From Solirhodobacter olei (GTDB lineage Bacteria; Pseudomonadota; Alphaproteobacteria; Rhodobacterales; Rhodobacteraceae), in assembly GCF_004010155.1 (NCBI RefSeq), contig NZ_RRYH01000017.1:62001-126000 (forward strand): a stretch of 64,000 nucleotides of DNA. The letters run 5' to 3'. A program made the translations under genes and the position numbers. Positions 1-9,647 of this stretch are shown one piece after another (position 1 is the first letter of the stretch; every line of letters starts with the position of its first letter). Under the pieces are notes generated by a model that ran no database searches, was not told the origin of the DNA, and saw only the letters and a list, made by a program, of their open reading frames with translations.

Positions 1-659
1 GAACATTCCCGCGCCAGCGCCTGTGCGGCAGGGACGACGTGGCGCTCCATCCCGGTCAGCGCAAGGCCGGCGTAGATCAGCCCGGTCAGCGCCTCGAAGC
101 GCGGCAGGCCGGGCAGCGCCGCCTGCCAGCGCCGCGACAGGAAATTGGTCTGCTGGGCAAGGCTGCGGAAGTAGAGATCCGTGTCCTCCCGGGGCCGGCC
201 GGACATCAGGAACAGCGCGTGGTTGATCCAGCGGATCAGCCGCCGCCCGGTCAGGTCCGGCGTCCAGCCCGGGCCGCGCCCGTGGCCATAGCGGGCGATC
301 CAGTCGTAGGTCCAGTCCTGCGCCCGGCCCCGCGCAGCGGCGTCGCCCACCGCGGCAAGGTCGTCGAGCCAGGCGAACCCCTGAAGCGCCTCCTCGAAGG
401 CCGCATCCGGCATCGGCAGGTCCCAGAGCCCGACGCCCGGCCCCTCGACCAGGGACCCCGAGAACAGGAAATTCCCGGCGACGAGCTGGCGGCCGCGGGC
501 GAAGCTGCCGATGGTGCGCGGTTCGGGCTGCGAGACGAAGCCCGTCGCGGGCCGCGCCAGCGTGGCAAGGCGCGCATGCCAGCGGTTCAGGAGCCGGGCC
601 TTGCGGAGCGTCCAGCCGCTCTCCTCCCGCCTCTCCGCCGTGCCGCGTCGCGCCGCCAT
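1..659 (-). CDS. Heparinase II/III family protein (N-terminal part, cut by window edge)
   Basis: Partial gene. It reads leftward from an ATG at 657-659 and is still open at base 1, so about 219 N-terminal residues are visible. The translation carries hallmarks of the alphaproteobacterial heparinase II/III-like family, such as GSFARGRQLVAGNFLFSG, DLTGRRLIRWINHALFL and RWQAALPGLPRFEALTGL. These belong to the alpha-helical toroid that precedes the polysaccharide-lyase beta domain, which lies outside the window. The substrate cannot be told from sequence; uronic-acid-containing polysaccharide lysis is only a family inference. It is followed upstream by yejF on the same strand with a 110-base gap. 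Confidence 0.8.
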   Translation of the reverse strand, partial: MAARRGTAERREESGWTLRKARLLNRWHARLATLARPATGFVSQPEPRTIGSFARGRQLVAGNFLFSGSLVEGPGVGLWDLPMPDAAFEEALQGFAWLDDLAAVGDAAARGRAQDWTYDWIARYGHGRGPGWTPDLTGRRLIRWINHALFLMSGRPREDTDLYFRSLAQQTNFLSRRWQAALPGLPRFEALTGLIYAGLALTGMERHVVPAAQALAREC

Positions 660-769
660 CTGTCGTTTGCCACCCCTGCCCGGACCTGTTCCGGCCCTGG
701 CCGAACCATAGCCGCGGGGGGCGGGGCTGTCACCGCCAAATGGCCCGCCGCCTGCCGCGCGGCGCCCCC

Positions 770-2383
770 TCAGCCCGCGGGCGTCAGGTTGAAGGCGGCG
801 GCCAGCAGCGCGCGGGTATAGTCGGATTTCGGCGCCGCGAAGACCTCCTCGCCGGTGCCCTCCTCCACGATCTCGCCCTGCCGCATCACCATCACCCGAT
901 GCGCCAGCGCGCGCACGACGCGCAGGTCGTGGCTGATGAAGACATAGGCCAGCCCCCAGCGCTTCTGCAGGCTGCGCAGGAGGTCGACGATCTGCACCTG
1001 CACCGTCATGTCGAGCGCGCTTGTGGGCTCGTCGAGCACCACGAACTTCGGGCGCAGGATCATCGCGCGGGCGATCGCGATCCGCTGCCGCTGCCCGCCA
1101 GAGAACTCGTGCGGATAGCGGTGCCGCGTCTCCGGGTCGAGGCCGACCTCCGCCATGATCTGCGCCACCTCGGCATCCGCCGCGCGCCCGTCGGTGCCGT
1201 GAACGCCCAGCCCCTCGGCGATGATCTCCGCCACCGTCATGCGCGGCGAGAGCGATCCGTAGGGGTCCTGGAACACGATCTGCATGTCGCGCCGGTGCGG
1301 CCGCATCTGGCGGAAGCTCAGCCCCTGCAGCTCGCGCCCGACAAAGCCGATGGAGCCTTGCGAGGAGATCAGCCGCAGGATGGCCAACGCCAGCGTGGTC
1401 TTGCCCGATCCGCTTTCGCCGACGATGCCAAGCGTCTCGCCCGCGCGGACCGACAGATCGGCGGACTGCACCGCCTTCACATGGCCCACGGTCTTCCTCA
1501 GGAAGCCGCGCTGGATCGGGAACCAGACCTTCAGCGCCTCGGTCTTCAGCAGCTCCTGTGCCCCCTCCGGCACCGGCTCTGGCCGGCCCGTCGGCTCGGC
1601 CGCCAGCAGCTTGCGGGTGTAGGGATGGCGCGGGTTGGCGAAGATCTCCGCCGTCGGCCCCTCCTCGACCAGCTCGCCGCCCTGCATCACGCAGACCCGG
1701 TCGGCGATGCGGCGCACAATGGAAAGGTCGTGGGTGATGAACAGAAGGCTCATCCGCTCCGCCGCCTTCAGCTCTGCCAGCAGATCGAGGATCTGCGCCT
1801 GGATCGTCACGTCGAGCGCAGTCGTGGGTTCGTCCGCGATCAGGAGCTTCGGCCCATTCGCCAGCGCCATGGCGATCATCACCCGCTGCCGCTGCCCGCC
1901 CGAAAGCTGGTGCGGATAAGCCCCCAGTCGCTCCTCCGCGTCGCGGATCCCGACCTTCTTCAGCAGCTCCACCACCCGGGCCCGCGCTGCCGCGCCCCTG
2001 AGGCCCTGGTGCAGCATCAGGCTTTCGGTGATCTGCCGCTCCAGCGTGTGGAGCGGGTTCAGAGAGGTCATCGGCTCCTGGAAGATGAAGGAGATCTCGT
2101 TGCCCCGCGCCTGCTGCAGCCGCGCCGGCTTTGCGCCTGCCAGCTCCTCGCCCATGAAGCGGATGGAGCCGGCCATCTCGGCGCTGTCCGGCAGCAGCGC
2201 CACGGTAGAAAGCGCCGTGATCGACTTGCCGGAGCCGCTTTCGCCGACAAGCGCCACCGTCTCGCCCTGGCCGACGGCAAAGCTGACGCCCTTGACCGCC
2301 TCCGTCCGCCGCCCGTCCTGCCGGAAGGCGATGGTGAGGTCCTTCACCTCCAGGATCGGCCCGCCGCCCCTCTGCCCGCTCAT
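770..2383 (-). CDS. yejF: Peptide ABC importer, duplicated ATPase YejF
   Basis: 537-residue ATP-binding protein with two complete ABC cassettes fused in one chain, as in YejF, the ATPase of the YejABEF oligopeptide (microcin C) importer. Cassette 1 has Walker A GESGSGKS near residues 47-54, signature LSGGQRQRV and Walker B LLIADEP. Cassette 2 has [24 protein letters not shown] and [11 protein letters not shown]. The start is the ATG at 2381-2383, which overlaps the yejE stop as ATGA. The same reading frame stays open far upstream, but that part is antisense noise over yejE and not a fusion. Last gene of yejABEF. Confidence 0.95.
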   Translation of the reverse strand: MSGQRGGGPILEVKDLTIAFRQDGRRTEAVKGVSFAVGQGETVALVGESGSGKSITALSTVALLPDSAEMAGSIRFMGEELAGAKPARLQQARGNEISFIFQEPMTSLNPLHTLERQITESLMLHQGLRGAAARARVVELLKKVGIRDAEERLGAYPHQLSGGQRQRVMIAMALANGPKLLIADEPTTALDVTIQAQILDLLAELKAAERMSLLFITHDLSIVRRIADRVCVMQGGELVEEGPTAEIFANPRHPYTRKLLAAEPTGRPEPVPEGAQELLKTEALKVWFPIQRGFLRKTVGHVKAVQSADLSVRAGETLGIVGESGSGKTTLALAILRLISSQGSIGFVGRELQGLSFRQMRPHRRDMQIVFQDPYGSLSPRMTVAEIIAEGLGVHGTDGRAADAEVAQIMAEVGLDPETRHRYPHEFSGGQRQRIAIARAMILRPKFVVLDEPTSALDMTVQVQIVDLLRSLQKRWGLAYVFISHDLRVVRALAHRVMVMRQGEIVEEGTGEEVFAAPKSDYTRALLAAAFNLTPAG

Positions 2384-3489
2384 GAGAACGTCTTTCGCGG
2401 GTCGAAGGCGTCGCGCACGCCCTCGAAGATGAAGACCAGGAGAGACAGCATGATCGCGAAGGTGAAGAAGGCGGTAAAGCCCAGCCAGGGCGCCTGCAGG
2501 TTCTGCTTCGCCTCCAGCGTCAGCTCGCCCAGCGAGGGGGCGGAGGGCGGCAGCCCGAAGCCGAGGAAATCGAGCCCCGCCTGGATCGCGATCGTCCCGG
2601 TGACGATGAAGGGCAGGAAGGTCAGTGTGGCGACCATCGCGTTCGGCAGCACGTGGCGGAACATGATCCGCCCGTTCGAGACGCCCAGCGCGCGCGCCGC
2701 GCGGACATATTCGAAGTTCCGCGCCCGCAGGAACTCTGCCCGCACCACATGCACCAGCGCGGTCCAGCCGAAGGCCACCATCAGCACGGCGAGCAGCCAG
2801 AAGCTCATCTTGAAGATCGCAGCCATGATGATGATGACATAGAGCATCGGCGTCGCGCCCCAGATCTCGATCACCCGCTGGAAGATCAGGTCGATCCAGC
2901 CGCCGAAATAGCCCTGCACCGCGCCGGCCGCGATCCCGAGCACGGACGCCGCGGCGCTCACGATCAGCGCGAAGCCGACCGAAAGCCGGAAGCCGTAGAT
3001 CACGCGCGCCAGCACGTCGCGCGCGGTGTCGTCGGTGCCCAGCCAGTGCTTGGCATCCGGCGCAGAGGGCGCGGTGCCCTGGATGTTGTTCACCGTCGAA
3101 TAGGAATAGGGGATCGGCGGCCAGAGGATCCAGCCAAGCTGCACCTTCTTGCCGTCCACCGTGCCCGTCTTCTCCGCCTCCGCCTGGGTCTTCGCCGGCG
3201 TGTCGAAGCAGGGGTCGGCGCCGCCGGTGACGATCAGGCATTGCACGACCGGGTCCTTGTAGACGGCCTCGGTGCGGAAATCGCCGCCGAAGTCCTTCTC
3301 GGAATAGAAATGCAGCACCGGGCTGCGGATCTGGCCGCGGTAATCGACCAGCAGCGGGTGATCGTTGGCGATGAAATTGGCGAAAAGCGACGCCCCGAAA
3401 AGCACCGCGAACAGGATCAGCGACCAGTAGGCGCGCCGGTTCGCCCGGAAATTCCGCCAGCGGCGGCGGTTCAGTTCTGAGAGCGCCAT
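2380..3489 (-). CDS. yejE: Peptide ABC importer permease YejE
   Basis: 369-residue inner-membrane permease of the BPD transport family. The N-terminus NRRRWRNFRANRRAYWSL followed by a first membrane span and a long periplasmic loop (residues about 40-140) is typical of YejE/OppC-type subunits. Further spans follow, with the EAA-type cytoplasmic loop EYVRAARALGVSNGRIMFRHVLPNA that docks on the ATPase. It forms the translocation pore with YejB. Starts overlap by single bases with yejB (stop and start share 3489) and by four bases with yejF, so the three are translationally coupled. Confidence 0.94.
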   Translation of the reverse strand: MALSELNRRRWRNFRANRRAYWSLILFAVLFGASLFANFIANDHPLLVDYRGQIRSPVLHFYSEKDFGGDFRTEAVYKDPVVQCLIVTGGADPCFDTPAKTQAEAEKTGTVDGKKVQLGWILWPPIPYSYSTVNNIQGTAPSAPDAKHWLGTDDTARDVLARVIYGFRLSVGFALIVSAAASVLGIAAGAVQGYFGGWIDLIFQRVIEIWGATPMLYVIIIMAAIFKMSFWLLAVLMVAFGWTALVHVVRAEFLRARNFEYVRAARALGVSNGRIMFRHVLPNAMVATLTFLPFIVTGTIAIQAGLDFLGFGLPPSAPSLGELTLEAKQNLQAPWLGFTAFFTFAIMLSLLVFIFEGVRDAFDPRKTFS

Positions 3490-4574
3490 CAGGTCTCCCG
3501 CGTCTCGAAGTCGATGCGCGGATCGACCCAGACATACATCAGGTCCGAGATCAGCCCCATCACCAGCGCGATCAGGCTGAAGACGAATAGCGTGCCAAAG
3601 ATCACCGGGTAGTCGCGGTCCACCGCCGCCTGGAAGCCGAGCCGGCCAAGCCCGTTCAGCGAGAAGATCGTCTCGATGATGATCGAGCCGCCGAAGAACA
3701 TCGACACGAAGACAGTGGGGAAGCCCGCGATCACGATCAGCATCGCGTTGCGGAAGACATGGCCGTAAAGCACACGGCCCTCGCTCAGCCCCTTGGCCCG
3801 CGCGGTCATGACGTACTGCTTCTTGATCTCGTCCAGGAAGCTGTTCTTGGTCAGAAGCGTCAGCGTCGCGAAGCCCGAGATGGTCGAGGCGATGACCGGC
3901 AGGGTGATGTGCCAGAAATAGTCCCCCATCTGGCCCAGAAGGCTCAGCTGGGCGAAATTGTCAGATGTCAGCCCCCGCAGCGGGAAGATCCGCCAGTAGG
4001 ACCCGCCGGCGAAAAGCACCAGCAGCAGGATCGCGAACAGGAAACCCGGAATCGCGTAGCCGACGATGATCGCGCCAGAGGTCCAGCTGTCGAAGGCCGA
4101 CCCGTCCCTCACCGCCTTCCGGATGCCGAGCGGAATCGAGATCAGGTAGCTCAGAAGCGTCGACCAGAGCCCAAGCGAGATCGAGACCGGCAGCCGCTCC
4201 TCCACCAGCTTCACCACGGATTTCGACTGGAAATAGCTCTGCCCGAAATCGAGGTGGACATAATCCCACATCATGTTGAGGAAGCGCTCGAGCGGCGGCT
4301 TGTCGAAGCCGAACTGCTTGTTCAGTTCCTTGATGAAATCGGGCGGCAGGCCGCGCGCGCCGACATAGCCGCCCGCACCCGCCTGCGCCGCCTGCCCGCC
4401 GGTGTCGCTACCGCCGGCGATATTGGCAAAGGCGTTCCCCTCGCCCTGGATGCGGGCGATGATCTGCTCCACCGGCCCGCCGGGGACGAATTGCGTCAGG
4501 GTGAAATTGATCACCATGATCCCGATCAGCGTCGGGATCATCAGCAGGATGCGACGAAGGATATAGGCGCCCAT
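3489..4574 (-). CDS. yejB: Peptide ABC importer permease YejB
   Basis: 361-residue permease; I start it at the ATG of [16 protein letters not shown] (4572-4574), the usual beginning of the YejB family, rather than the upstream ATG at 4604 that would run into yejA. The first transmembrane helix [22 protein letters not shown] is followed by a periplasmic loop containing a Gly/Ala-rich stretch. The membrane domain carries an EAA loop ([26 protein letters not shown]). It begins 7 bases after the yejA stop in a tight yejABEF operon. Confidence 0.93.
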   Translation of the reverse strand: MGAYILRRILLMIPTLIGIMVINFTLTQFVPGGPVEQIIARIQGEGNAFANIAGGSDTGGQAAQAGAGGYVGARGLPPDFIKELNKQFGFDKPPLERFLNMMWDYVHLDFGQSYFQSKSVVKLVEERLPVSISLGLWSTLLSYLISIPLGIRKAVRDGSAFDSWTSGAIIVGYAIPGFLFAILLLVLFAGGSYWRIFPLRGLTSDNFAQLSLLGQMGDYFWHITLPVIASTISGFATLTLLTKNSFLDEIKKQYVMTARAKGLSEGRVLYGHVFRNAMLIVIAGFPTVFVSMFFGGSIIIETIFSLNGLGRLGFQAAVDRDYPVIFGTLFVFSLIALVMGLISDLMYVWVDPRIDFETRET

Positions 4575-4581
4575 TCGGTCC

Positions 4582-6516
4582 CTAACGGAAGGCGCCCGCG
4601 GCATTCAGGGCCGCCGCCTTCTTGGCATCGTACCACCAGAAATCCAGCGCGCCGAGCGCATAGGGCGGCAGGGTCTTCGGATGGTCGTACATGTCGTAAT
4701 AAGCGATCAGGTGGTTCGGGTTGTACCATTCGGGAATGGTGAAATGCAGCGCGCGAAGCACGCGGTCAAGCGCGTGGACGGCCGTCTTCATCCCCTCGTC
4801 GGTCTTCGCCGTCAGCACGTCCTCGATCAGCGCGTCCACCGCCTTGTCCTTCAGTCCCATCAGGTTGAAGGTCGAGATATCGGCGGTCTTCGACCCGAAG
4901 GTCTGCTGCAGGTCCGAATTCGGCGAAAGGCTCGTCGTCAGGAAGGTCGTCGCGACGTCGAAATCGTAATGCCGCTCGCGGTCGGTGGCCTGGGCGTTGT
5001 CAACGTCCTCCAGCCGCGCGTCGACCCCCAGTGCCTTCAGGTTGTCGATGAAGGGCAGCAGGATCCGGTCGAAGGCCTTGCTGTCGTTGAGGAAGTTGAC
5101 GTGCAGAAGCTCGCCCTTGGCGTTGCGCCGCTTGCCGTCGGCGCCCACGGCCCAGCCCGCCGCGTCAAGCAACGCCGAGGCCTTGCGCAGCATGCGCCGG
5201 TCGAGCTGGCGGTCGGCCGAAGAGACCGGCGGCATGGCCGCGTCCTCGGTCAGAACACCCGGCGGCAGCTCCGCCGCGAGCGGCTTCAGAAGCGCCAGCT
5301 CCCCCGGCCCGGGCTTGCCGGTCGCCGCCAGGTCGCTGTTGGTCCAGAACGAATAGGGCCGCTTGTAGACGCCGTAGAAGATCTTGGCGTTGGTCCATTG
5401 GAAGTTGAACATCATTCCGATGGCCTCGCGCACCCGCTCGTCCTGGAACTGCGGACGGCGCAGGTTGAAGACCATGGTCTGGCCCGGGAAAAGCGCCCCG
5501 TTCGGCAGCGCCACCTTCTTCACCCAGCCCTTTTCCAGCGCCGGGAAGTGATAGCCCGTCGCCCAGATGACCGAGGAGGCCTCGTTGCGGAAGGTGTAGT
5601 TGCCTGCCTTGAACCCCTCGAAGGCAGAGTTGTAGTCGGCGTAATACTCGAAGCGGATCCTGTCGAAGTTGTAGCGCCCGACATTGATCGGCAGGTTGCG
5701 GCCCCAGTAGTCCGGGTTGCGCTTGTAGACCACGGTCTGGCCCACGCTCATCTTGTCCAGCACGTAGGGACCGGAGCCGAGATAGGGCTTCAGGCTCGAT
5801 TGCGAGAGATCGCGGTGGTTCTTCGTGTAGGAGGCCTCCGAGAAAATCGGCAACTGGCCCACCACGCCGGGCAGGTCGCGCGTCGGGTAGCCCGTCTTGA
5901 AGGTGAACTTCACCTGGTAGGGCCCCAGCACCTCGCAGCCCGCGACCTGCGTGGCGAGGATCGCGCGAAAATCGGAGAGGCCCTTCTTGCGCATCACGTC
6001 ATAGGAGAATTTCACATCCTCCGCCGTCAGCGGCGAGCCGTCGGAGAAGGTCACGTCATGGCGCAGGTTGAAGATCACCCAGGACCGGTCCTTGGGATAT
6101 TCCAGCGTCTTGCAGACAAGGCAGTAAAGGCCGCGCGCGTCGTCGGCAGTGTTGGTCAGCAGCGTCTCGTAGAAGATCGAGGACAGGGCCGCCGCGCGCC
6201 CCTTCTCGGAAAACGGGTTCATCGAGTCGAAGCCGCCGAACGCCCATTCGGAAATCTCGCCCCCCTTCGGCGCGTCCGGGTTGACGTAGTCGAGATGGAC
6301 GAAGCCGGCGTGGTACTTCAGCGTGCCGAAGGGCGAGATGCCGATCGCGGTCGTCACATCCCCAGCGGGGGCGGCCGCGGCAGAGGTGGTCCCGGTGTCC
6401 TGTGCCACGGCCGGCAGGGCACATCCGGCGAAAAGCGCAAGCACGATGGCCAGGGTCGCGTCCTGCCAGCTCCTCGGCCGCTGTCGGATGGGCTCAGGGC
6501 GGTCGTCATGCGGCAT
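4582..6516 (-). CDS. yejA: Extracellular peptide-binding protein YejA
   Basis: 644-residue periplasmic solute-binding protein (SBP family 5) of the YejABEF importer. I start at ATG 6514-6516, giving a signal peptide: a basic region around residues 12-20, the hydrophobic run [20 protein letters not shown], then an Ala/Thr-rich mature start. Family motifs visible include [41 protein letters not shown] and [15 protein letters not shown]. The frame remains open 189 bases further upstream, but that stretch is low-complexity and crosses a repeat. First gene of the operon; it supplies peptide (murein or oligopeptide, inferred) to YejBE. Confidence 0.94.
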   Translation of the reverse strand: MPHDDRPEPIRQRPRSWQDATLAIVLALFAGCALPAVAQDTGTTSAAAAPAGDVTTAIGISPFGTLKYHAGFVHLDYVNPDAPKGGEISEWAFGGFDSMNPFSEKGRAAALSSIFYETLLTNTADDARGLYCLVCKTLEYPKDRSWVIFNLRHDVTFSDGSPLTAEDVKFSYDVMRKKGLSDFRAILATQVAGCEVLGPYQVKFTFKTGYPTRDLPGVVGQLPIFSEASYTKNHRDLSQSSLKPYLGSGPYVLDKMSVGQTVVYKRNPDYWGRNLPINVGRYNFDRIRFEYYADYNSAFEGFKAGNYTFRNEASSVIWATGYHFPALEKGWVKKVALPNGALFPGQTMVFNLRRPQFQDERVREAIGMMFNFQWTNAKIFYGVYKRPYSFWTNSDLAATGKPGPGELALLKPLAAELPPGVLTEDAAMPPVSSADRQLDRRMLRKASALLDAAGWAVGADGKRRNAKGELLHVNFLNDSKAFDRILLPFIDNLKALGVDARLEDVDNAQATDRERHYDFDVATTFLTTSLSPNSDLQQTFGSKTADISTFNLMGLKDKAVDALIEDVLTAKTDEGMKTAVHALDRVLRALHFTIPEWYNPNHLIAYYDMYDHPKTLPPYALGALDFWWYDAKKAAALNAAGAFR

Positions 6517-6690
6517 CGCGCTGTCCTTGGGGCATCCGGGTGTCACGCATCCGTCACGGTAAGGCGGCGGAGCGGGCGGGTTCAAGTGGAGTTTGCGTGA
6601 ATCCCGCCCCGTGCGAAAGGCCGGCCGGCGAAACCGCGCCGGGGCCCTGCCCGGCGGTGCACGCGCAGCGCGCATCGGGCGGGGCTGCGC

Positions 6691-6717
6691 CCGTAGGGTG
6701 CGCATTCATTGCGCACC
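6691..6717. repeat. Palindromic intergenic repeat, copy A (module 1)
   Basis: A 27-base element that is identical base for base to 8401-8427. Its core is an inverted repeat with 8-base arms GGTGCGCA and TGCGCACC around the loop TTCAT. It lies between cytochrome cy-type gene and yejA. A third, slightly diverged copy is at 15669-15688 in the opposite orientation. It is repetitive-extragenic-palindrome-like; no transposase is nearby. Confidence 0.8.
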
Positions 6718-6745
6718 GCGACCCGCACCGCCTTCCCGCCGCCCG

Positions 6746-6778
6746 CCGAAAACCAAAAGGCCGCCCCCAAGGGCGGCC
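6746..6778 (-). terminator. Rho-independent terminator after cytochrome cy-type gene
   Basis: On the minus strand an 8-bp stem GGCCGCCC/GGGCGGCC (6759-6766 with 6771-6778, loop of four) is followed by TTTTGGTTTT. It sits 27 bases downstream of the cytochrome stop codon. Confidence 0.75.
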
Positions 6779-6804
6779 CCCAGCCTTGGCGCGCTCACGC
6801 GCGG

Positions 6805-7314
6805 TCACTTGAGCGTGGCGAGATAGGCGATCACGTCCGCCCGGTCCTGCACGCTCGGCAGCCCGGCGAAGCCCATCTTGGTGCCCGGCACGTCTTCCTT
6901 CGGGCTCTTCAGCCAGACGTTCAGCGCCGCAGGCGTCCAGTCCCCGCCCTTCTTCTTCAGCGCGTCCGAATAGGAGAAGTCGGAGATCGACGCGACCGGC
7001 CGGCCGACCACGCCGTTCAGATGCGGGCCGGTGGCGTTCTTGCCGTCGATCCGGTGGCAGGCCTTGCATTTGTTGAAGATCCGCTCGCCCTTCTTGACGT
7101 CGGCAGAGGCGAGAACGGTCTTGAAATCGGGGGCCTTGGCCGCAGCGGTGCCGCTGGAACCACCCGCATCGGCAACCTGGATCGCATAGGCCGGCTTGCC
7201 GCCCGTGTCGTGCTCGGCATAGATCACCTCGCCAGCCCAGTTGCCAAGAAGGAAGACGAGAAGCGCGCCGCAAAAGCCGCCGACAATCTTGGTCCAGGTC
7301 ATCGTGTCGAACAT
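6805..7314 (-). CDS. cycM: Membrane-anchored c-type cytochrome (cytochrome cy / c552 type)
   Basis: 169-residue protein. An uncleaved N-terminal membrane anchor (about residues 9-32, IVGGFCGALLVFLLGNWAGEVIY) leads into an Ala/Gly/Ser linker (about 48-61) and then a class I cytochrome c domain. Haem attachment motif is C83-K-A-C86-H87; the predicted distal ligand is M147 in GTKMGF. This architecture is that of Rhodobacter cytochrome cy and Paracoccus c552 (CycM), which carry electrons from the bc1 complex to terminal oxidases or the reaction centre while tethered in the membrane. The linker is short, as in Paracoccus-type proteins. Single gene with its own terminator, divergent from pheA. Confidence 0.88.
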   Translation of the reverse strand: MFDTMTWTKIVGGFCGALLVFLLGNWAGEVIYAEHDTGGKPAYAIQVADAGGSSGTAAAKAPDFKTVLASADVKKGERIFNKCKACHRIDGKNATGPHLNGVVGRPVASISDFSYSDALKKKGGDWTPAALNVWLKSPKEDVPGTKMGFAGLPSVQDRADVIAYLATLK

Positions 7315-7436
7315 GTTTCGCCCTCTCCCTGACGCGAAGCCTCGGAATATCTACAAGCTTCCCTCTCGCCGTTTCAAGGTGTAGTTACCGCGACCAAACG
7401 CCCCTTTGTGGCGCATTTACGGAAAGGGTGCCGCAG

Positions 7437-8270
7437 ATGGCCGGTCGCATCGCGTTCCAGGGTGAACCTGGAGCCTATTCTCATCAGGCATGCCGGGAAG
7501 CCCGGCCCGACATGGAAGCGGTGCCCTACCCGACCTTCGAGGATGCCATCGAGGCGGTGCGCCGCGGCGATGTCGACCTCGGGATGATCGCGGTCGAGAA
7601 CTCCACCTACGGCCGCGTCGCCGACGTCCATCACCTGCTGCCGGAATCGGGGCTGCACATCGTCGACGAGGCCTTCGTGCGGGTGCATGTGAACCTGCTC
7701 GGCGTGCCCGGCGCGAAGCTGGCCGACGTGAAGCGGGTGCGGGCGATGTCGATCCTGCTCGGCCAGGCCCGCGGCTTCATCCGCGACCACGGGCTCGAGA
7801 CGCTGAACTGGTCCGACAACGCCGCCGCGGCACGCGAAGTTGCCAGTCTGCGCAACCCCGAGGAGGCCGCGATGGCCTCGGAACTGGCCGCGGAGATCTA
7901 CGGGCTGAACGTGCTCGCGCGGCATGTCGAGGACGAGGGGAACAACACCACGCGCTTCCTCATCATGGCCCGGGAACTGGATCTGAAGCGGCGCGGCCAG
8001 CACGGCATGATCACCTCTTTCGTGTTCCGCGTCCGCAACATCCCGGCGGCGCTCTACAAGGCGATGGGCGGCTTCGCGACCAATGGCGTGAACATGACCA
8101 AGCTGGAAAGCTACATGGTCGGCGGCACCTTCACCGCGACGCAGTTCTACGCCGATGTCGAGGGCCATCCCGACGACCGCAACGTGAAGCTCGCGCTCGA
8201 GGAGCTGGCCTATTTCTGCACCGAGCTGAACCTGCTGGGCGTCTACCCCTCCGACCCGCGCCGGCACTGA
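7437..8270 (+). CDS. pheA: Prephenate dehydratase
   Basis: 277-residue monofunctional prephenate dehydratase, converting prephenate to phenylpyruvate in phenylalanine synthesis. The catalytic PDT domain (about 1-180) shows IAFQGEPGAYSHQA, VDLGMIAVENSTYGRV and the conserved NNTTRFLIM. A C-terminal ACT domain (about 192-270) should give Phe feedback. The ATG at 7437 is preceded by a GGAAAGGG ribosome site at proper distance; an in-frame GTG at 7428 is less well placed. The usual ACT motif ESRP reads ESYMVGG here. No chorismate mutase domain is fused. Confidence 0.93.
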   Translation: MAGRIAFQGEPGAYSHQACREARPDMEAVPYPTFEDAIEAVRRGDVDLGMIAVENSTYGRVADVHHLLPESGLHIVDEAFVRVHVNLLGVPGAKLADVKRVRAMSILLGQARGFIRDHGLETLNWSDNAAAAREVASLRNPEEAAMASELAAEIYGLNVLARHVEDEGNNTTRFLIMARELDLKRRGQHGMITSFVFRVRNIPAALYKAMGGFATNGVNMTKLESYMVGGTFTATQFYADVEGHPDDRNVKLALEELAYFCTELNLLGVYPSDPRRH

Positions 8271-8323
8271 GCGGGGGGCGCCCCCCGCGACGTTTTGCCT
8301 CGCCCCGGCCCGACCGTCTCTTC

Positions 8324-8427
8324 CGGCCCGAAACAGCGGGCGCAGCCCGCCGGGCCAGCGCCCACCCGCGGAAGGTCCCTGCCCCTCCTAATCAAGAGGC
8401 CCGTAGGGTGCGCATTCATTGCGCACC
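8324..8427 (-). repeat. Two-module palindromic intergenic repeat, copy B
   Basis: Module 1 is at 8401-8427 (identical to 6691-6717). Module 2 is at 8324-8356, a 33-base palindrome-rich segment matching 15729-15761 in reverse orientation with one mismatch. The two modules are separated by 44 bases here and about 40 bases in copy C. The element fills the gap between the convergent genes pheA and nudC. Confidence 0.75.
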
Positions 8428-8439
8428 ACCCCCCAACGC

Positions 8440-9393
8440 TCACTCCAGCCGGTCGGCCAGCCAGTTCGCCACCAGGAAATGCGCGATCGCCCCGCGCCGG
8501 GCGGGCCGGATGCGCGGATGCAGCCCCGCCATCACCTGCACCATCTCCTCGCGCCCGACCCAGATCGCGTCCTCGATCTCCACCGGGTCGATCTCGATCT
8601 CCTCGCTCAGCGCCTCGCCCTGGCAGCCGAACATCAGCGAGGCCGGGAAGGGCCAGGGCTGGCTGGCGAGGTAGCGCACCGCGCCGACCTTCACGCCGGT
8701 CTCCTCCGCCACCTCGCGGCGCACCGCGGCCTCGATCGTCTCGCCCGGCTCCACGAATCCCGCAAGCAGCGAGTACATCCCCTCGGGCCAGGCGGGCGAG
8801 CGGCCAAGCAGCACGGAGTTTCCCCGCAAAATCAGCATGATGACCACGGGATCCGTGCGCGGGAAATGCTGCGCCCCGCAGGCCGGGCACTCCCGCCGCC
8901 AGCCCGCGTCCGACCAGTCGGACCGCGCGCCGCATCGGGCACAGAAGCCGTGGCTGCGGTGCCAGCCAAACAGCGCGCGGGCCATCGCCGCCAGTTCCGC
9001 ATCGCGCGGCGAAAGCTCCGCCATCACGCCCCTGAGTTCGGCAAACCCCATGTCGGGAAGCGCCGGATGCGCCTGCAGCGTCGGGTCGAAGAAGCCCCCC
9101 GCCACCGCCGGCTGATCCGCCTCCGGCTCCCAGTCGGAGATGTCCACGGCAAAGACCGGTCCGTCCCCGCCCTGCCCGAGGAACAGCGCCGGCCCCGCTT
9201 CCGCCAGCGCCGGATGACCCGGCGCGACCCAGCCCAGCGCCGCGCCCGCGACCAGCACCTTGCCGCGCCAGACCGGCAGCACCCGGGCGGCGGGATCGGC
9301 CCACATCGCCGCCTGTGCCGCCGCATCGGCGCGCAGCGCCGCGGCGCGGTCCAGCCCCGAGCCGCCGAATGTCACCATTTCCGCCTGCCGCAT
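8440..9393 (-). CDS. nudC: NADH pyrophosphatase NudC (Nudix hydrolase)
   Basis: 317-residue Nudix hydrolase that cleaves NADH/NAD to NMN(H) and AMP and, in characterised homologues, removes NAD caps from RNA. A zinc ribbon with C151, C154, C169 and C172 precedes the Nudix domain. The Nudix box GFVEPGETIEAAVRREVAEE (starting at residue 212) is complete, and the NudC-specific SQPWPFP motif is at 244-250. The start chosen is ATG 9391-9393 (MRQAEMVTFGG); upstream in-frame sequence is non-homologous. Convergent with pheA and divergent from the CpdB-like gene. Confidence 0.93.
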   Translation of the reverse strand: MRQAEMVTFGGSGLDRAAALRADAAAQAAMWADPAARVLPVWRGKVLVAGAALGWVAPGHPALAEAGPALFLGQGGDGPVFAVDISDWEPEADQPAVAGGFFDPTLQAHPALPDMGFAELRGVMAELSPRDAELAAMARALFGWHRSHGFCARCGARSDWSDAGWRRECPACGAQHFPRTDPVVIMLILRGNSVLLGRSPAWPEGMYSLLAGFVEPGETIEAAVRREVAEETGVKVGAVRYLASQPWPFPASLMFGCQGEALSEEIEIDPVEIEDAIWVGREEMVQVMAGLHPRIRPARRGAIAHFLVANWLADRLE

Positions 9394-9647
9394 CGCCCTC
9401 TCCCTCTCGCCCGCCTTCCTGCCATGCCGCCCCGACCGGGGAAAGGGGCGACCGGCTGGCAGGTTGCGCCCACCACCGGTATCGGGCATTGGCCGCCAAG
9501 ACCCCCGCCATCGGACAACCGATGCCGACGGCGGCCCGCCCGGCGGCCCTGGGGTTGACCCGCACGGGCGAGAGGCAGAGAGATGTTGCATCCAGAATGC
9601 AGGTTTTTTCCGGTCGCGATGCGCGCGAGTGAGACTGCGGAGGACCC

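Noticed and set aside
770-3535. A 921-codon open frame that would fuse YejE and YejF.
   Set aside because: Its first 384 codons are the out-of-frame shadow of yejE, which has its own correct frame (2380-3489); yejF starts at the ATG 2381-2383.
6517-6705. Upstream extension of yejA by 63 codons.
   Set aside because: Arg/Pro-rich, unconserved, and it crosses the intergenic repeat; a signal peptide follows from the ATG at 6516.
9587-9611. TGCAT/ATGCA hairpin followed by a T-run upstream of cpdB.
   Set aside because: Only a 5-base stem; as terminator it would have to stop a leader for cpdB, for which there is no other support.
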